Source: Spinacia oleracea
Taxonomy: Eukaryota; Streptophyta; Magnoliopsida; Caryophyllales; Amaranthaceae
Direction of reading: 5' to 3'
Assembly (NCBI RefSeq): GCF_020520425.1
Contig: NC_079491.1
Span: 25,597,449-25,661,448 of the forward strand
Length of the DNA stretch: 64,000 nucleotides
Shown here: positions 35,967 to 47,242 of the stretch, one piece after another
Position numbering within the stretch: position 1 is the stretch's first letter
Layout: the number at the start of each line of letters is the position of its first letter
Notes under the pieces: generated by a model
Database searches by the model: none
Seen by the model: only the letters and a program-made list of their open reading frames with translations
Told to the model about the DNA's origin: nothing
Position numbers and translations under genes: made by a program

Positions 35967-37795
35967 AGGTTAGTTACAGGAACTCGGGTTTCCTCGAGTT
36001 CCTTTTCAACTATAACTTCAGACTTCTTAACCCATTTTTGTTTTACATAATTTATGTTTCTTTGATCCTGTTCCTTCATCTTGGAACACTCAGTACTTAT
36101 GTGACTTCCACTTCCACATGAGAAGCAGACTTTTACACTAGGAAGATCCACATACTTCTTCTTATGACTATTTTTATGGTTAAAGCCCAATCCTTCTGTT
36201 CTCTTAGATTGAGCATTCTCAATCCATTTGGGAGGAACTTTAGGTGGTTGTCTCTGTGCCCTGGCCATGGATAGTTCCCTTTCCAGTTTCTCTTTTTGTT
36301 CCTTTGTGGTGATCAGATCTTTGTTTAAATTTTCTAAGTCGATGTTAAAAATTCCCATGTTGATTTCCAAGGATTTTGTAGGATCTAAACTTAAATTAAA
36401 CATCTTATATTGACTGAGTTGAACTTGTAGAAGGATGTTTTCATTTCTAATTTTTTCGAATGACTCATTAATAGAGGTATTTCTATCTAGTAATTCAAAG
36501 AACCTGCCTTGGACATCAGATCTAATATTGTTCAGATAATTTATGTGGTCTTTACTGAGTTCCAAGGCTCTATCACTTTGTGCTTTTAATATACTTAGCT
36601 TTTTGTAATCATCTAGAGTTTCTAGCAACAGTTCAATTAGTTTTGACTTTGAGAGACACTGAAGAGTGGAGGAACTTACTTCTTCTGATGGAACTTGATC
36701 AGTTCCTTCTGTTCTAGCCATAAGGCAGAGATTTGCAGTTTCTTCATTTGGTTGTTCCTCATCGTCTTCTGAGTCTGTTGCTTCGCCCCATGCAGCTATC
36801 ATGGCCTTCTTGAAGTTTGGTCTGTTGAAGGTAGACTTGTTAAAGCGATCTTTGACCTGTTCCTTCCCTTTTCCTCTGGTCTTGTCGTTCTCCCACAGAG
36901 GGCATTCACGAATTTGGTGATCAGTTTCTCCACATTTGAAGCAACCTTGCTCAGTTTTGGAACTAGTGATTTTCTTGGCAAAGTTCCTTCCTTTCTGGTT
37001 TCCTGGTTTGAAGTTCCTGTAGAGCTTTCTCATTCTTCTGACCAGCATGGCAGCCTCTTCTTCATCTGGTTCAGATTCATCGAGTTCCTCAGCCTTTAGA
37101 GCAAGTCCTCGATTTCTTGAGCTCTCGGGAACAGCAGCTCCAAGATGCAGTTCGTGTGTCATCAAGGAACCAGCAAGTTGTTCAATGTTGAACTTGGTGA
37201 AGTCCTTGGTCTCAAACAGTGCAGTGACCTTTGTTCTCCAGCGATCATCTTGTGGCATGCTTCTTAGTATTTTTCTTACCTGTTCATCTGTGGGAATGAT
37301 TCTACCAAGAGAAACTAATTCATTGGTTATGTTAGTAAATCTAGTGAACATTTCTTGAATAGTTTCTTTTGGAAGCATCTCAAATCTTTCATATTTAGAC
37401 ATCAAAAGGTCAATTTTGGAACGCTTAACTTCATTAGTTCCTTCGTGGGTTACTTGAAGTAGTTCCCAAATCTGTTTTGCGTTCTTGCACCCCATGACTC
37501 TGTTGTGTTCATGAGGTCCAAGCCCGCAATGCAAGATTTTGACAGCCATGGCATTCATCTCATATTTATCAAAGTCTTCTTTAGAAAATTCAGACATTGG
37601 TTTAGGAACTACCTCGTTTTCAGCATTGGTCTTTGTTACCTCGAAGTCTCCAACTTCAATTACACGCCAAACTTGGTAATTTTCAGCTTTGATGAATATC
37701 TCCATTCTATTCTTCCAGTATGAGTAGAACTTGCCATTGAACATAGGTGGCCTTTGTGTCGAGTAACCTTCTTCCAGTTTCTCTTGTGAGTTCAT
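35963..37795 (-). CDS. gag: Copia gag protein with two CCHC zinc knuckles
   Basis: A 610-aa protein from the ATG at 37795 ([10 protein letters not shown]). The open frame extends further upstream into the LTR and PBS, so that start is preferred. Residues about 15-200 form a UBN2-type gag domain ([18 protein letters not shown]). Zinc knuckles of the form C-x2-C-x4-H-x4-C lie near residue 282 ([14 protein letters not shown]) and near 556 ([14 protein letters not shown]). A long acidic and coiled-coil-prone stretch lies between them (about 320-520). Gag builds the virus-like particle that packages element RNA. It ends in TGA at 35963-35965, overlapping the start of the pol frame. Confidence 0.93.
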   Translation of the reverse strand: MNSQEKLEEGYSTQRPPMFNGKFYSYWKNRMEIFIKAENYQVWRVIEVGDFEVTKTNAENEVVPKPMSEFSKEDFDKYEMNAMAVKILHCGLGPHEHNRVMGCKNAKQIWELLQVTHEGTNEVKRSKIDLLMSKYERFEMLPKETIQEMFTRFTNITNELVSLGRIIPTDEQVRKILRSMPQDDRWRTKVTALFETKDFTKFNIEQLAGSLMTHELHLGAAVPESSRNRGLALKAEELDESEPDEEEAAMLVRRMRKLYRNFKPGNQKGRNFAKKITSSKTEQGCFKCGETDHQIRECPLWENDKTRGKGKEQVKDRFNKSTFNRPNFKKAMIAAWGEATDSEDDEEQPNEETANLCLMARTEGTDQVPSEEVSSSTLQCLSKSKLIELLLETLDDYKKLSILKAQSDRALELSKDHINYLNNIRSDVQGRFFELLDRNTSINESFEKIRNENILLQVQLSQYKMFNLSLDPTKSLEINMGIFNIDLENLNKDLITTKEQKEKLERELSMARAQRQPPKVPPKWIENAQSKRTEGLGFNHKNSHKKKYVDLPSVKVCFSCGSGSHISTECSKMKEQDQRNINYVKQKWVKKSEVIVEKELEETRVPVTNL

Positions 37796-37846
37796 ACTTT
37801 CAGGAACTTGACTCAAACAGGGTTTCCTGTGTTTTGGTGAGTACTG

Positions 37847-37858
37847 GCTCTGATACCA
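37847..37858 (-). promoter_or_regulatory. Primer-binding site for initiator methionine tRNA
   Basis: The minus strand reads TGGTATCAGAGC two bases inside the 5' LTR. This 12-mer is the standard initiator-tRNA-Met complement of plant Copia elements. Confidence 0.95.
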
Positions 37859-37860
37859 AC

Positions 37861-39158
37861 TGTTATTCCAGTAGGAACACGCACAAGAGGGGGGGGGGGG
37901 TGAATTGTAATTAGAACTTTGATAAAGTTTCTTGCGGAACTTAAGAAACAATTAAGAAACTGAGAATAGAGAAGACAATAACAACAATTGTGAAAACTTC
38001 TTGATACTAATCAAGAAGAGAATTCTTTTATTATGGTAATGCCTCGATTACAATAATCTCTCCAACACAAGTTCCTCTCAAACTCGTGTTCCTCACAGTA
38101 ATCTACTTCGATTACAACTCCTTAACTTCTCTCTCTCAGACTTAAACTCTAAGTCTAAACAGGATAACTCTATCCTTACTAATACAAAATATAATTCGTG
38201 TTTGGATAACTCTAGATATTAATAATGCTTTTGTGAGGATATAAGAAACTTAGGAACTTTGAATTAACTAGGACACAAACTGTTTTAGAAAATCTTAGAC
38301 AAAACGTTTTTAGGAAAGCAAAAACTCTCAGAATGTTTGTGTACTTTAAACCAAAAACGATTTCCCTTTTATAGTGTTTATCCTTAGGGTTAGTTCCCTT
38401 CAAAACCTCAACTGCTAACTGCCAGCACTTTGGTCTCCACGTCCCTTGACTTGAGGAACAAGGGGAAGACCACTTCCCACGTTCAGCCATGAAGCAGTTG
38501 GTGATTTGACTCAATCAAACCCTAAAACATTTCTTTAAAACAGATTTTATTTATCTACAAAAACTTAGGAGAATATTTAGGAAAATAAGTTTTGTTTAAA
38601 TAAAATAAAACGTAAATCTATTTTATATTAAATATGCAAAACTTGTTTTTATTTATGAAATGTTTTCCATAAAAATCGCTTCCAATAAAATAAATGGCCT
38701 AATTAAATCATAAGTTCCTTGAGTACTCTATATACCATTAGCATAATTAATATTTACATAAAATTCTAAGTACAGTGGACTACCTAGACATCATGTCTTC
38801 CCTTTGTCTGGAACTTGCAACTCAGAAGCTTCAGACGTTCCAGCCAAGGAACATTGATGAGTTCCTCTCTAGCTAACACAGGAACTCTTGGCTATGAGTC
38901 TGTAATAGTTCTTGTGGATATTCGGAACTCTTGATATGTAACTGTGTTGCTCCTCTTGTGACTTCAAACTGGAACAGATACAACTTCCAGCTCTGAAACT
39001 CCATTGACTGTTCCAAGTGTACCTCAGGAACTTCACCAGTTTATTCAAGTTCCTATCCTAATAGAAACTTGGGCATATGCCTGTTCAAAGTCATTTAGCA
39101 ACCATAATCAGGAAGTTTGCAATATGTGTGTGTCATCAACCAAAACATAGGAACAACA
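37861..39158 (-). repeat. 5' LTR of the SIRE-type element
   Basis: 1298 bp, matching 14441-15736 except for a 2-bp difference in a poly-G tract and one substitution that I found by eye. The promoter TATA box (TATAAAAGG, minus) is at 38365-38373. Confidence 0.94.
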
Positions 39159-39857
39159 TTAGGCTTAGGGGTTTAGAGTCAATACTCAGAATAATAATTG
39201 TATGTTGTTCTTTTTTCATGTCGAACTTAGGGGTCTATTTATAGGAAAGAGTGGAGGAGAAATATAGATTTTCAGGAATTTGAATACGAAACGGATGAGG
39301 AAAAGAATCCTTCCCAGGTATTTTCGGCGCCCAGCTCTGGGCGCCAAAGATTTCGGCGCCCAGGGCTGGGCGTTGAAAATAGGGTCTGGGCAGAATTCTT
39401 TGTCAGATTGGACTCTAGAGTACGGAGTCCATTAAGAGACTTACTCCGAGTTATTTGGTGCGTATTAACCTTGTGACGGAATGCGTCTGGGCCCGTTACG
39501 AACTCTAGGCTCGTTAGGATTTTAATTAATACGTGACTCTTATTTTCGAATCATATTAGGAATAGGATTCTCTCGTAATCTCTATCTCATTTAGGGTTTA
39601 TGTTGGAGTGCAGCACCTAATTCTGACAGGTTTCTATCTTTTATGACTTGCCACTTTTAACAACTACCCATTACGGCAGTTACTATTTTTAGCAGGTTTC
39701 CATAAATAGCAGGTTTCTATAAATAGTAGGTTTCAGATGAAATGAAAAGGGGAATTGTGATTAGTTATTTTATAGGAGATGCGTTGTCAAGTGGAGATTT
39801 ATGTTTTCATCATCGAACCTTCCCTTTCGGAAATGGGGACAAAAGTAGGTGTCTACA
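39159..39857 (-). repeat. 5' LTR of the Tat-like element, outer part
   Basis: Homologous to about 5053-5745. It begins with the second copy of the Copia TSD, TTAGG, and ends TGTCTACA before the TSD CAAAC. It contains the TATA box (39236-39243, minus) and a GC-rich hairpin pair at 39324-39379. Confidence 0.88.
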
Positions 39858-40780
39858 CAAACCCACTTTCAACCTCCTACTTGGACGCCCTTAGCTCCAC
39901 GACTTGGGAGGAGTGTCAAGTCTACACCAAATGGTGAGATTTAACCATAACGGAGTGACCATGGCCATACACTCCCCGCCCTTCGATGTTAGTTGCTCTA
40001 CGGTCAAAACGGTTGGCGTAGAGGAAGACTTGTACGAATTCCAAATGGATGATACAATACAAGTCATTTATGAATACGGCCCATCATTCCTAGACCCTCA
40101 TGCATCTCGGATCATTCCGAACATACTACTATCCCAAGGCTACCTCCCTAGAATGCCACTAGGCCTAGGGGAGAAAAGAACCATCTACCTCCCTTTACCT
40201 AGCACTTCGACTTCTTTTGGTTTGGGTTATAAGCCGGCATAAGACAATATAGCCCAATGCCTATCAGAGCTGCGCCTCAAAAAGACTAAAGTTAAAGATG
40301 GACGCAGAAATCCCTTGCCACCATACCAACGGACTCTAAATGGTATATTTGTACGTAAATGAGAGGATTACCCTTGCTATAACTTCCCTGAACCGCTAAT
40401 TCAGGAAGGCATAAGAAAGCCAGGGATCGAGATTTTGCATGACTGCGATAAGTTGGACGAGACACCCCACCTTACCAACATTAAATCTAACACCACGGAA
40501 TCCATGGATTCCTAAGATTTACGGTTATTATTCGATGAATTGAGGTCACTAGGAGACAAAGTTGTTGACATCGCCCTGCAAGACGAAGGATTCAATCCTT
40601 CCCGGTTAATAGTTCCGTCAACCACCCTGGAAGAAGAGGCCAAGCACGAATGGTACAAATCTCTTTAATGGATCAATTCAAGAGGGATCGAGTTCATAAT
40701 GGCTATTGGAGAAGGACCAAAATTCTTCGAGAACGAATCCGACATCTGAGTCAAAGAGTCTAGAAATAGTTAGCGCGTGG
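39858..40780 (+). pseudogene. Degenerate protease and following region of the outer Gypsy element (3' part)
   Basis: Directly after the TSD the frame reads TFNLLLGRP, then a TAG stop, then LHDLGGVSSLHQMVRF. This is the usual end of a plant Gypsy aspartic protease, where the stop replaces the expected tryptophan codon (TGG to TAG). The open part runs 39904-40242 and further degenerate coding can be followed to about 40760 (NFPEPLIQEGIRKPG). It continues the gene broken at 4266. Nothing resembling reverse transcriptase follows. Confidence 0.75.
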
Positions 40781-42239
40781 ACCCATTTATTTATGTTTTC
40801 ATAATAAGTCTGGAAGACTTCATCCAAACCATTTAAATTTTCAGCTTTTTTTCGATGTACTTTTTTAATTTAAATTCAATAAAGGCAACAATTTAAGTCC
40901 ACAATATGTTCACAAATTAACCATAATTTAAATGTTTGCGAAGTAAAAGGACATATAATTAAGGGTCCACTCTAGACCCACCAAACGAAGAATCGTTCTG
41001 TCTTCCGAAGTGATTTAAAGACAGCAAAACCACTTTCATCCCTTTCATTGACCAAATAGAAGAAACCGAAAAAATGCAAAACAAAAAAAGAGCCATAACT
41101 TTCCCCATTTTTGAAGACAAACAAAAAAAATATCAAAAGAAGAGAAAGAGAAAAAGAAAAGAAAAAAGCCATAACCTCCGCCCATACCATCTTTGAGTAT
41201 GAAGCTAGCAAAGAAACAAAAATAATATCCCGGAATTACACCATTACAGGGAAAAAAGTCTATACAAATGGACAACAACAACCAAAGTTTTGGCCCACAA
41301 AATAAAATTACGTAATACAACATTGGAAGGTAAAAACACCTATGCCTCCCCAAACACTCACATAAAGAAAGCCCTATCTTGCTCATCATCGTTTTTGGAA
41401 CCTTCTTAAGCCACGAATAGAAAAATTAAAATCTGACGATTGAGCATTTCACACTCAAAGTCCAAAAAGCTTCGCAAAGCATCGAAAAAGTCGTTCAAAG
41501 AAATCACAAGTGCACGACTAATTGCCTCAACTTTGCAAAATCAAATCAACAAAAAAACATATAAAAGGGGAACAACATGTATCACCGTAGTGCAGCAAAA
41601 GCCTTGTGCCCAGCAGGCAAGCGCAAGAAATTCTTCGCAAGGCCATACTGATGCAGGAAAAGCTTCGCGCAGGAAGGCAAGCGCAATAACTTTCTAACGC
41701 AGGCTTCTTCGCGCAAAACCATCTTTGCGCCCAGTTCTGTGTGCAAAACGCTGACGCTTAAGCTCAAATTGTTCGAATATTTTTCGTATACTTACGGAAA
41801 AATATTGAACACTTGGGGGGTACATATACATAGCTCCAAATTTTTGCACAAACCTTAACCAATTTTGACAATAATGTTTCATCCAAGCTTATTTGTTTAA
41901 AATTTGGCACCTAGAAATTACTTTTCTAGCTAGGACGTGATTCCAAATTAAGTTTACTTAAGGCAGATACATAGGCAAGCCAACCGGATTCGGTCCAAAT
42001 AATTTGCAAAAATTCTATAAGCCCGCAATTAACGACAGAAATAAATCAAGTTTTATTTAAGTCTACGAGCGATGACGAAAATGAAAATAAGAAAAAATGC
42101 CTTTATTGAATTTAAATAATTTTGCAAACCAAACGAAAAACTCAGTGCAAAAAATAATGAAGACAACATCAAAAAATAAAAAGGGCACATACACCCTACA
42201 AACACCTAGAATTACACTATTCTAATTCTTCAGCGTCAG
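40781..42239. other. Non-coding part of the outer element
   Basis: AT-rich DNA with an A-rich stretch at 41095-41170. A GC-rich cluster at 41580-41760 repeats GCGCAAG, CAGCAGGCAAGCGCAA and related phrases, like those at 1215-1925 and 59700-59900. No gene is seen; the ORFs on either strand are not conserved in character. Confidence 0.5.
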
Positions 42240-43200
42240 AAAACAAAGTCTTGTAGAGATCGGCATTTGCATAAGTTACATCAATCAGTTTCCCTACCTT
42301 CCTACATCAATGTCCATGAAAAAAACGGGCTCTTTCACACTTAATTCCATGCTTGCCAGGGCCTCCGTCACTCTAGCAGCTTCAAGACCAATCACCAACT
42401 TAGTCTCGGGTATAGGAGTAGTAACTGAAATAGGTGCAATTGCGATCGGAGTCTTGATCACCTTAGCAACAGGATTTTGAGCCTTCTGCACCCACGCTTA
42501 TTTCTTACTCTTCTCACAACGGCGATTTCTAGTAGACACCCCCACAACCTTGTTGGGCGCAGTCACGACACGCTCAACGGGTACTTTTCCGGGTCTAGAA
42601 TCGAAACACAAAGGATATCCCGTATGTTTGCGGTCAGAATGCCTCACGGGAGGCCTAGAGTTCTCCTCTCGAGGCCTAGAAGTTATAGAATGATCATACT
42701 TGAGCTTGCCCCGTGAGTGAAATAATTCAGTCGGTTCATCATTTCGAGCCTTGGTTCTTTCAGCAATATCATCCGCACTCATCCAAATCTTTTAACTCTT
42801 AGAAAGAGAAATGTTCTCATCTAAAACAACAGTCCAACGGGGTAAGTTGTTGTAGTACTTTGCCCACGCAAGGATACGTTTATATGGGAAACCCATTGTA
42901 TTTGGTGGTGTAGTATCCGCAAAAGGTATGATCTGCCTCATACCGTACTGTCTCAAGACTCGACACGGAAAAATATTTGTAAGTTCTCTCACCCGATCAG
43001 TCTAAGAAAAGTTTCTCATCCACCTACCATAGAGTGCATATTCCACCACGGTATCACCCAGTTAATGGAGAAAATGTTGTGAGTGAAATAAGAGGTCCAC
43101 TAGGACTTATTTTCCCCATGATGCAAGCACTTCCTACTGCCAAGAGCCTAGCACAGTAAATTTAAGGATTCGCAGGGACCTCCAACAATCTCAAACGCTC
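42240..43200 (-). pseudogene. Antisense pseudogene inside the outer Gypsy element
   Basis: On the strand opposite to gag, three consecutive open pieces (42992-42792, 42782-42498, 42491-42294) are separated only by single stops or small shifts. They are preceded by decayed coding such as IFQIWLMERLRLLEVP near 43200-43140. Readable motifs include DTTPPNTMGFPYKRILAWAKYY and a basic, Arg-rich middle. Tat-lineage Gypsy elements are known to carry an extra ORF in antisense between pol and the 3' LTR, and this position and strand fit. A link to the plant mobile domain family is possible but unverified. Confidence 0.5.
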
Positions 43201-43241
43201 CATGAGCCATATTTGAAATATATACAGGAATTAAAAGTTAA

Positions 43242-43862
43242 CTAGTGTGTGGCCCGAGCGATGCCCCGGTTGCTACATTGCATAGTTAATTCTAGATTCT
43301 TCTTAAGCAAAATATGTGACCAAAATACATGTATATTCCATTATGTGAAAAAGATTCATTAAATCCGTCAACTACACAAACACACTGCATCATTTATCAT
43401 GCCAAATAATTTTTCAATTAGATCATCTTAATTACAATTTGTGTAATTTGTTTTGTAGCGGAAAACACCAAATTAGATACATGAATGACATTTCTATAGT
43501 TAATGCTTATGATGCTTCTGAAATCTTTCTTCATGGTGGTCCTAATGCTTTAACTATTACTTTTATTCCAAGTAGTCATAGAAAATAAAGTCACTTAAAA
43601 ATTTAGTTATTTTAGATTTCATGTTAACATTTATTTATAAATTAATGTGAGGAGATAAACCAAAATTGGTGATTGGTTAAGATGGTATTGATTGTTATCA
43701 TCCACGCTTGAGGTCTGGTATTCGAAACTCGTTGTATTGATTTTTGGATGTCCATGACATGACATAACATTAGGTAAGTGGATGATGTGGTGTAAGGAGG
43801 ATAGTACTACGTGGCACATAAAAATTATTCACAACACTTTTTAATATATTAGTATATATAGA
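43242..43862 (-). mobile_element. Small non-autonomous Helitron
   Basis: On the minus strand it starts TCTATATATACTAATATATT and ends with a GC-rich hairpin (CCGGGGCATCGCTCGGG) followed by ACACACTAG, giving the TC start and CTAG end of Helitrons. Flanking bases are A on the 5' side and T on the 3' side, the expected A-T insertion point with no TSD. It is 621 bp, AT-rich and non-coding. It is inserted in the outer element next to the antisense pseudogene. Confidence 0.75.
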
Positions 43863-43975
43863 TTGCAGCATTCGTAAAATAAAACAAAACGAATACGAAA
43901 GTGAAACGAAGCAAACTGGCGCAACAATAAGTGTCGCGCACACTGGCCAGCGCGAGAAATTGCTCGCGCAGAACC

Positions 43976-45672
43976 TGATAAAGGGAAAAACTAGGTCGTT
44001 ACTAGTCTTACACCTAAATCAACTTAAATACCTAAACTAACCACAAGAATCAAGTAGAGTGGCAAGCAAAGGGTCGATATCCACAGGGAATTGCGAGTTT
44101 CGTAGCTAGAAATGCTAACATAAGCTAATTCGAAAAGGGATTGGTTGTTGAAAAAGAAAGAAGATTCAAACTAAGCGATTAAAATGTTAAACAAGGATTA
44201 AAAACACTCGGGGATTGGGATTCACCAAGGGATACATGCAATGGGGGAAATAAGGATTTGGGGATTAACTAAACTTGCAAAGACAAATTGAAAGGGGAAT
44301 CGATCTTTAAAATCCTCAAGCAACGAACCATGCTTCCGCAATCAACCCAAAGCCTAAGAACTAATCAAAATAAATCCGATCAAAATCATACAATGTAATA
44401 ACTTACAATCCCTTGCCAAATCAATGCATCGCGTTCCATTGACCAAGCAAAGTTACATCTAACCATGCAAGCAACGAGGACCCCCCAACTTATGCATTTA
44501 ATTGCAAAACTAGCAAATCCTACCTTAAAACCCCACACATGAAAACCCTAGGCTACACCCAAACCCCTAGATGAGAACTACTCACTCATGGACTTGACTA
44601 CAAATTTCAACATGATGAATTCAATGGAAGTATGCATTTCCGAATAATCAAAGAAAAAATCCCTAACCAAAGAGTTCAAGCTAGTTTCATCATGAGAATC
44701 AAATCTATAGGCAAAACCATCATCCACAATACAATCAAAATCACCAAATCTCAAGAGATTAGCAAGGAAACTAATAAGTCTAATCATAAAGGATTAGGAA
44801 AAATAAACAATCAAACAAGTAGGAAGGAAAAATATAAAAATGCCTATTTTTGGGGTTTTTTATTAATGAGAAAAATAAGAGACAAAATAAGAAAAATCAG
44901 AAATTAATGACATAAAATAGAAATAAGAGTTGAGAATTTTTACAATGAAGCTTCAAAATCCAAGATTAGGGAGAATCCCAAGCAATACAATGAGCAATGA
45001 ATGAAGTTCTCCTCCTTTCTCTCTCTAAAATTAATTTCAAACTACTTTTGTAAAAAACTAGGTTTTCTAAAAGCTCCTAAAATGCTTTAAATAGTCCCGA
45101 AAAGTGGCTCAGCGCTGGCAGCAGGTTCGGCCGAACATAAATGAAGTTCAGCCGAACTAAGAGGCAAGTTCGGCCGAACATAATGCAGGTTCGGCCGAAC
45201 CTGGGAAGAGACAAGAGCTACTGATTGCGATGTTCAGTCGAACAATAGGGGAGGTTCGGCCGAACATAGGTAAGTTCGGCCGAACTTTTGTGAATGTTCG
45301 GCCGAACTCTGGGCTTAAATCTTCAGGCTGTCCTGCTTTGGTTCGGCCGAACACCTCTGAAGTTCGGCCGAACATCTTGAGTTTTTTGACTCCTTCCTTC
45401 CATTTCGAGCTTACCTTGGATGTCGTTGACTTCCATTGACTATTCCGTCCATTTTACTTGTTTCCCTACACATTAACAAACCCGTGAAAAGCAAAAGCTT
45501 GACAAAAATTAAGAAAAACAAGGCGAAAGGGCGGTAATTAGGGGAAACCGAGTCAACTAGCATGTAAGAGCAAAAGGACTAAAATGAGCATAAAAGGGGA
45601 GGAAAACAAACAAAAACAAGAATAAAAATATACAAAATACTATCCTAGGAGTGACATAAATGTCACTCATCA
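43976..45672 (-). repeat. 3' LTR of the Athila element
   Basis: TGATAAAG at the left and CACTCATCA at the right (plus strand). It contains ten copies of the GTTCGGCCGAAC palindrome or close variants between 45125 and 45374, next to a TATA-like box TATTTAAA (minus, 45093-45086). The short ORF at 44578-44787 recurs in the other LTR and has no known domain. Confidence 0.92.
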
Positions 45673-47242
45673 AACTCACCCAAGCTAGACTTTTGCTTGC
45701 CCTCAAGCAAAACAAGAGAAGAACAAGGGAAAGACGAGATTTTATTCAAACAAAGCAAAAAGGAAAAACGGGGGTGAGAATATACACTAACTCACTGTCG
45801 TAGGAATCACGATTGCATTTAAGCACATGCAATAAGCTCTTTAAACCCCTAAGTCATTCTAGAGGGCGAGTGAGATCTCGCAAGGGTTTTCCTCGAGTTT
45901 TACCCATAACTCAAATGAAAATAGAAATAAAGAAAATTAAACTACACGATCATGCCCAAGTTAACCCATCACGGAAGTGGTCCACAAATTAAGACAATTG
46001 AGTGACTTTTCGGAAAAGCTTCTTCCAAATGTATGCCAAAGCTAGGAGTAAAGGTGAGGACTAATCTAAATTGCTAGAGGACACTTCTATTAGCGCTTTT
46101 ACTTGGTACATTAGAGCACATCTAGCTATTCAAAAGGTTTCATAAGCTATACTTTGGTTAAAAGAATCCAAGAATAATGGTCCACCTCCCCCAAATGCAC
46201 GATTAGACCCCCTTTTGCTTCCCTCTACTCAAGACATGAACGAGTGAAAACTAAGCGTGGGAGGCATCCACAAATTGACCTCTTATTAGACTTTTTCTTT
46301 TTCTTTTTTTTTCTTTTTCACGCCTTTTTTAACTGTTTTTGGCTTTTTCTTTTTCCCTTATTATGAGATTTTTTACAAGAATAAACTTTATTTGAACAAA
46401 GAAGATGAAAAAGAATACACTTGTGGCTTATGATGCCACTTATTGAATGACACGAAGGTAAAACCAAGTCCTTTGTAGAGTTTCACTTTGGAGGGAATAA
46501 GGGTACACTTAGGGGCTCAAGGGACCACGTATTGGGCTACTTTTATTCAATGATGAGCAAATTAGACAATTTTTCAAGCTAGATGGCAATTGCACGGTTG
46601 AAGACTAATTTTAGTGGTACAAGGAGCAATAGAGATTAAGCAACTCCTAGAACACCCTAACTCTAGCATACATTTTTCCGAGAAAAAATCCTACAAATTC
46701 CCACAAAGGCCTAAAAAAGGGAACCACATTAGATTTCATCATTTGGGCGTCGTCCTTGGGCATTTTTTACCGTTTATTAAGTAATAAAGAAAGTACTTTT
46801 TTTTTTTTATTTTTTTTTTTTTTTTTTTGGAGATTAAGAAAAGAAAATAACAAAAATCAAGAAAAGAAAACTCAAAAGAGAGAAATTGTTTGTCATTTTG
46901 GATTTTTAGAAATGGGAGCGATCATCCACTAAGGATATCAATGAGACATGAATCAAGCACCACAAGCATACACCAATCATACTCATGGAAAGCAAAACCA
47001 AACAAGCAATAACATCAACAACCATCAACCAACAAGTAATAGCAACAAGCAATGGCAACAAGCGAGCAACAACCAATAACACCAACAACCACCAACAACA
47101 AGCAAGCACAACCAATAGCCACAACCAATAACCACCAACAACAAGCACCAACAAGCAAAAGCTATCAACCCCTTCCAACCCACCACATGCTCCCAATAAA
47201 CATCCCCCAAGCACAAAAAAGGGGGGAGGAAAGATTCAAGCG
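45673..47242 (-). other. 3' untranslated region of the Athila element
   Basis: The polypurine tract lies next to the LTR (minus strand GCTTGGGTGAGTT, about 45673-45690). The rest is non-coding with a long pyrimidine-rich stretch (46280-46370), a poly-T tract at 46798-46828 and a CAACAA-rich simple repeat at 46990-47160. ORFs in the simple repeat are artefacts. Confidence 0.6.

Larger units (their letters stand above)
14441..39158 (-). mobile_element. SIRE-type Ty1/Copia retrotransposon, young, split by a CACTA element
   Basis: A TSD TTAGG lies at 14436-14440 and 39159-39163. LTRs are 1296 and 1298 bp with TG/CA ends. By eye they differ by a poly-G length (10 versus 12) and one substitution (15368 versus 38790), so the insertion is recent. 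On the minus strand the order is 5' LTR, initiator-tRNA primer-binding site, gag, pol, a third ORF, polypurine tract and 3' LTR. Removing the CACTA insertion leaves about 10.3 kb. Long Copia elements with an extra ORF after pol fit the SIRE/Maximus lineage. Both gag and pol are open, so it may still be autonomous apart from the broken third ORF. Confidence 0.93.
4267..39857 (-). mobile_element. Non-autonomous, non-coding Tat-like LTR element, interrupted by a Copia element
   Basis: It is flanked by a perfect 5-bp TSD, CAAAC, at 4262-4266 and 39858-39862. Read on the minus strand it has a 5' LTR (39857-39159 joined to 14440-13655), a primer-binding site (13653-13636), a 7.9-kb internal region (13654-5746), a polypurine tract and a 3' LTR (5745-4267). 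LTR ends are TGTAGACACC and CCCCTCACA. Without the Copia insertion it is about 10.9 kb. No gag or pol domain is visible in the internal region, so it fits a large non-coding retrotransposon derivative mobilised in trans. Its leader and PBS resemble those of the outer element, which points to the same lineage. By eye the two LTR copies differ at a few percent of sites. Confidence 0.88.
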
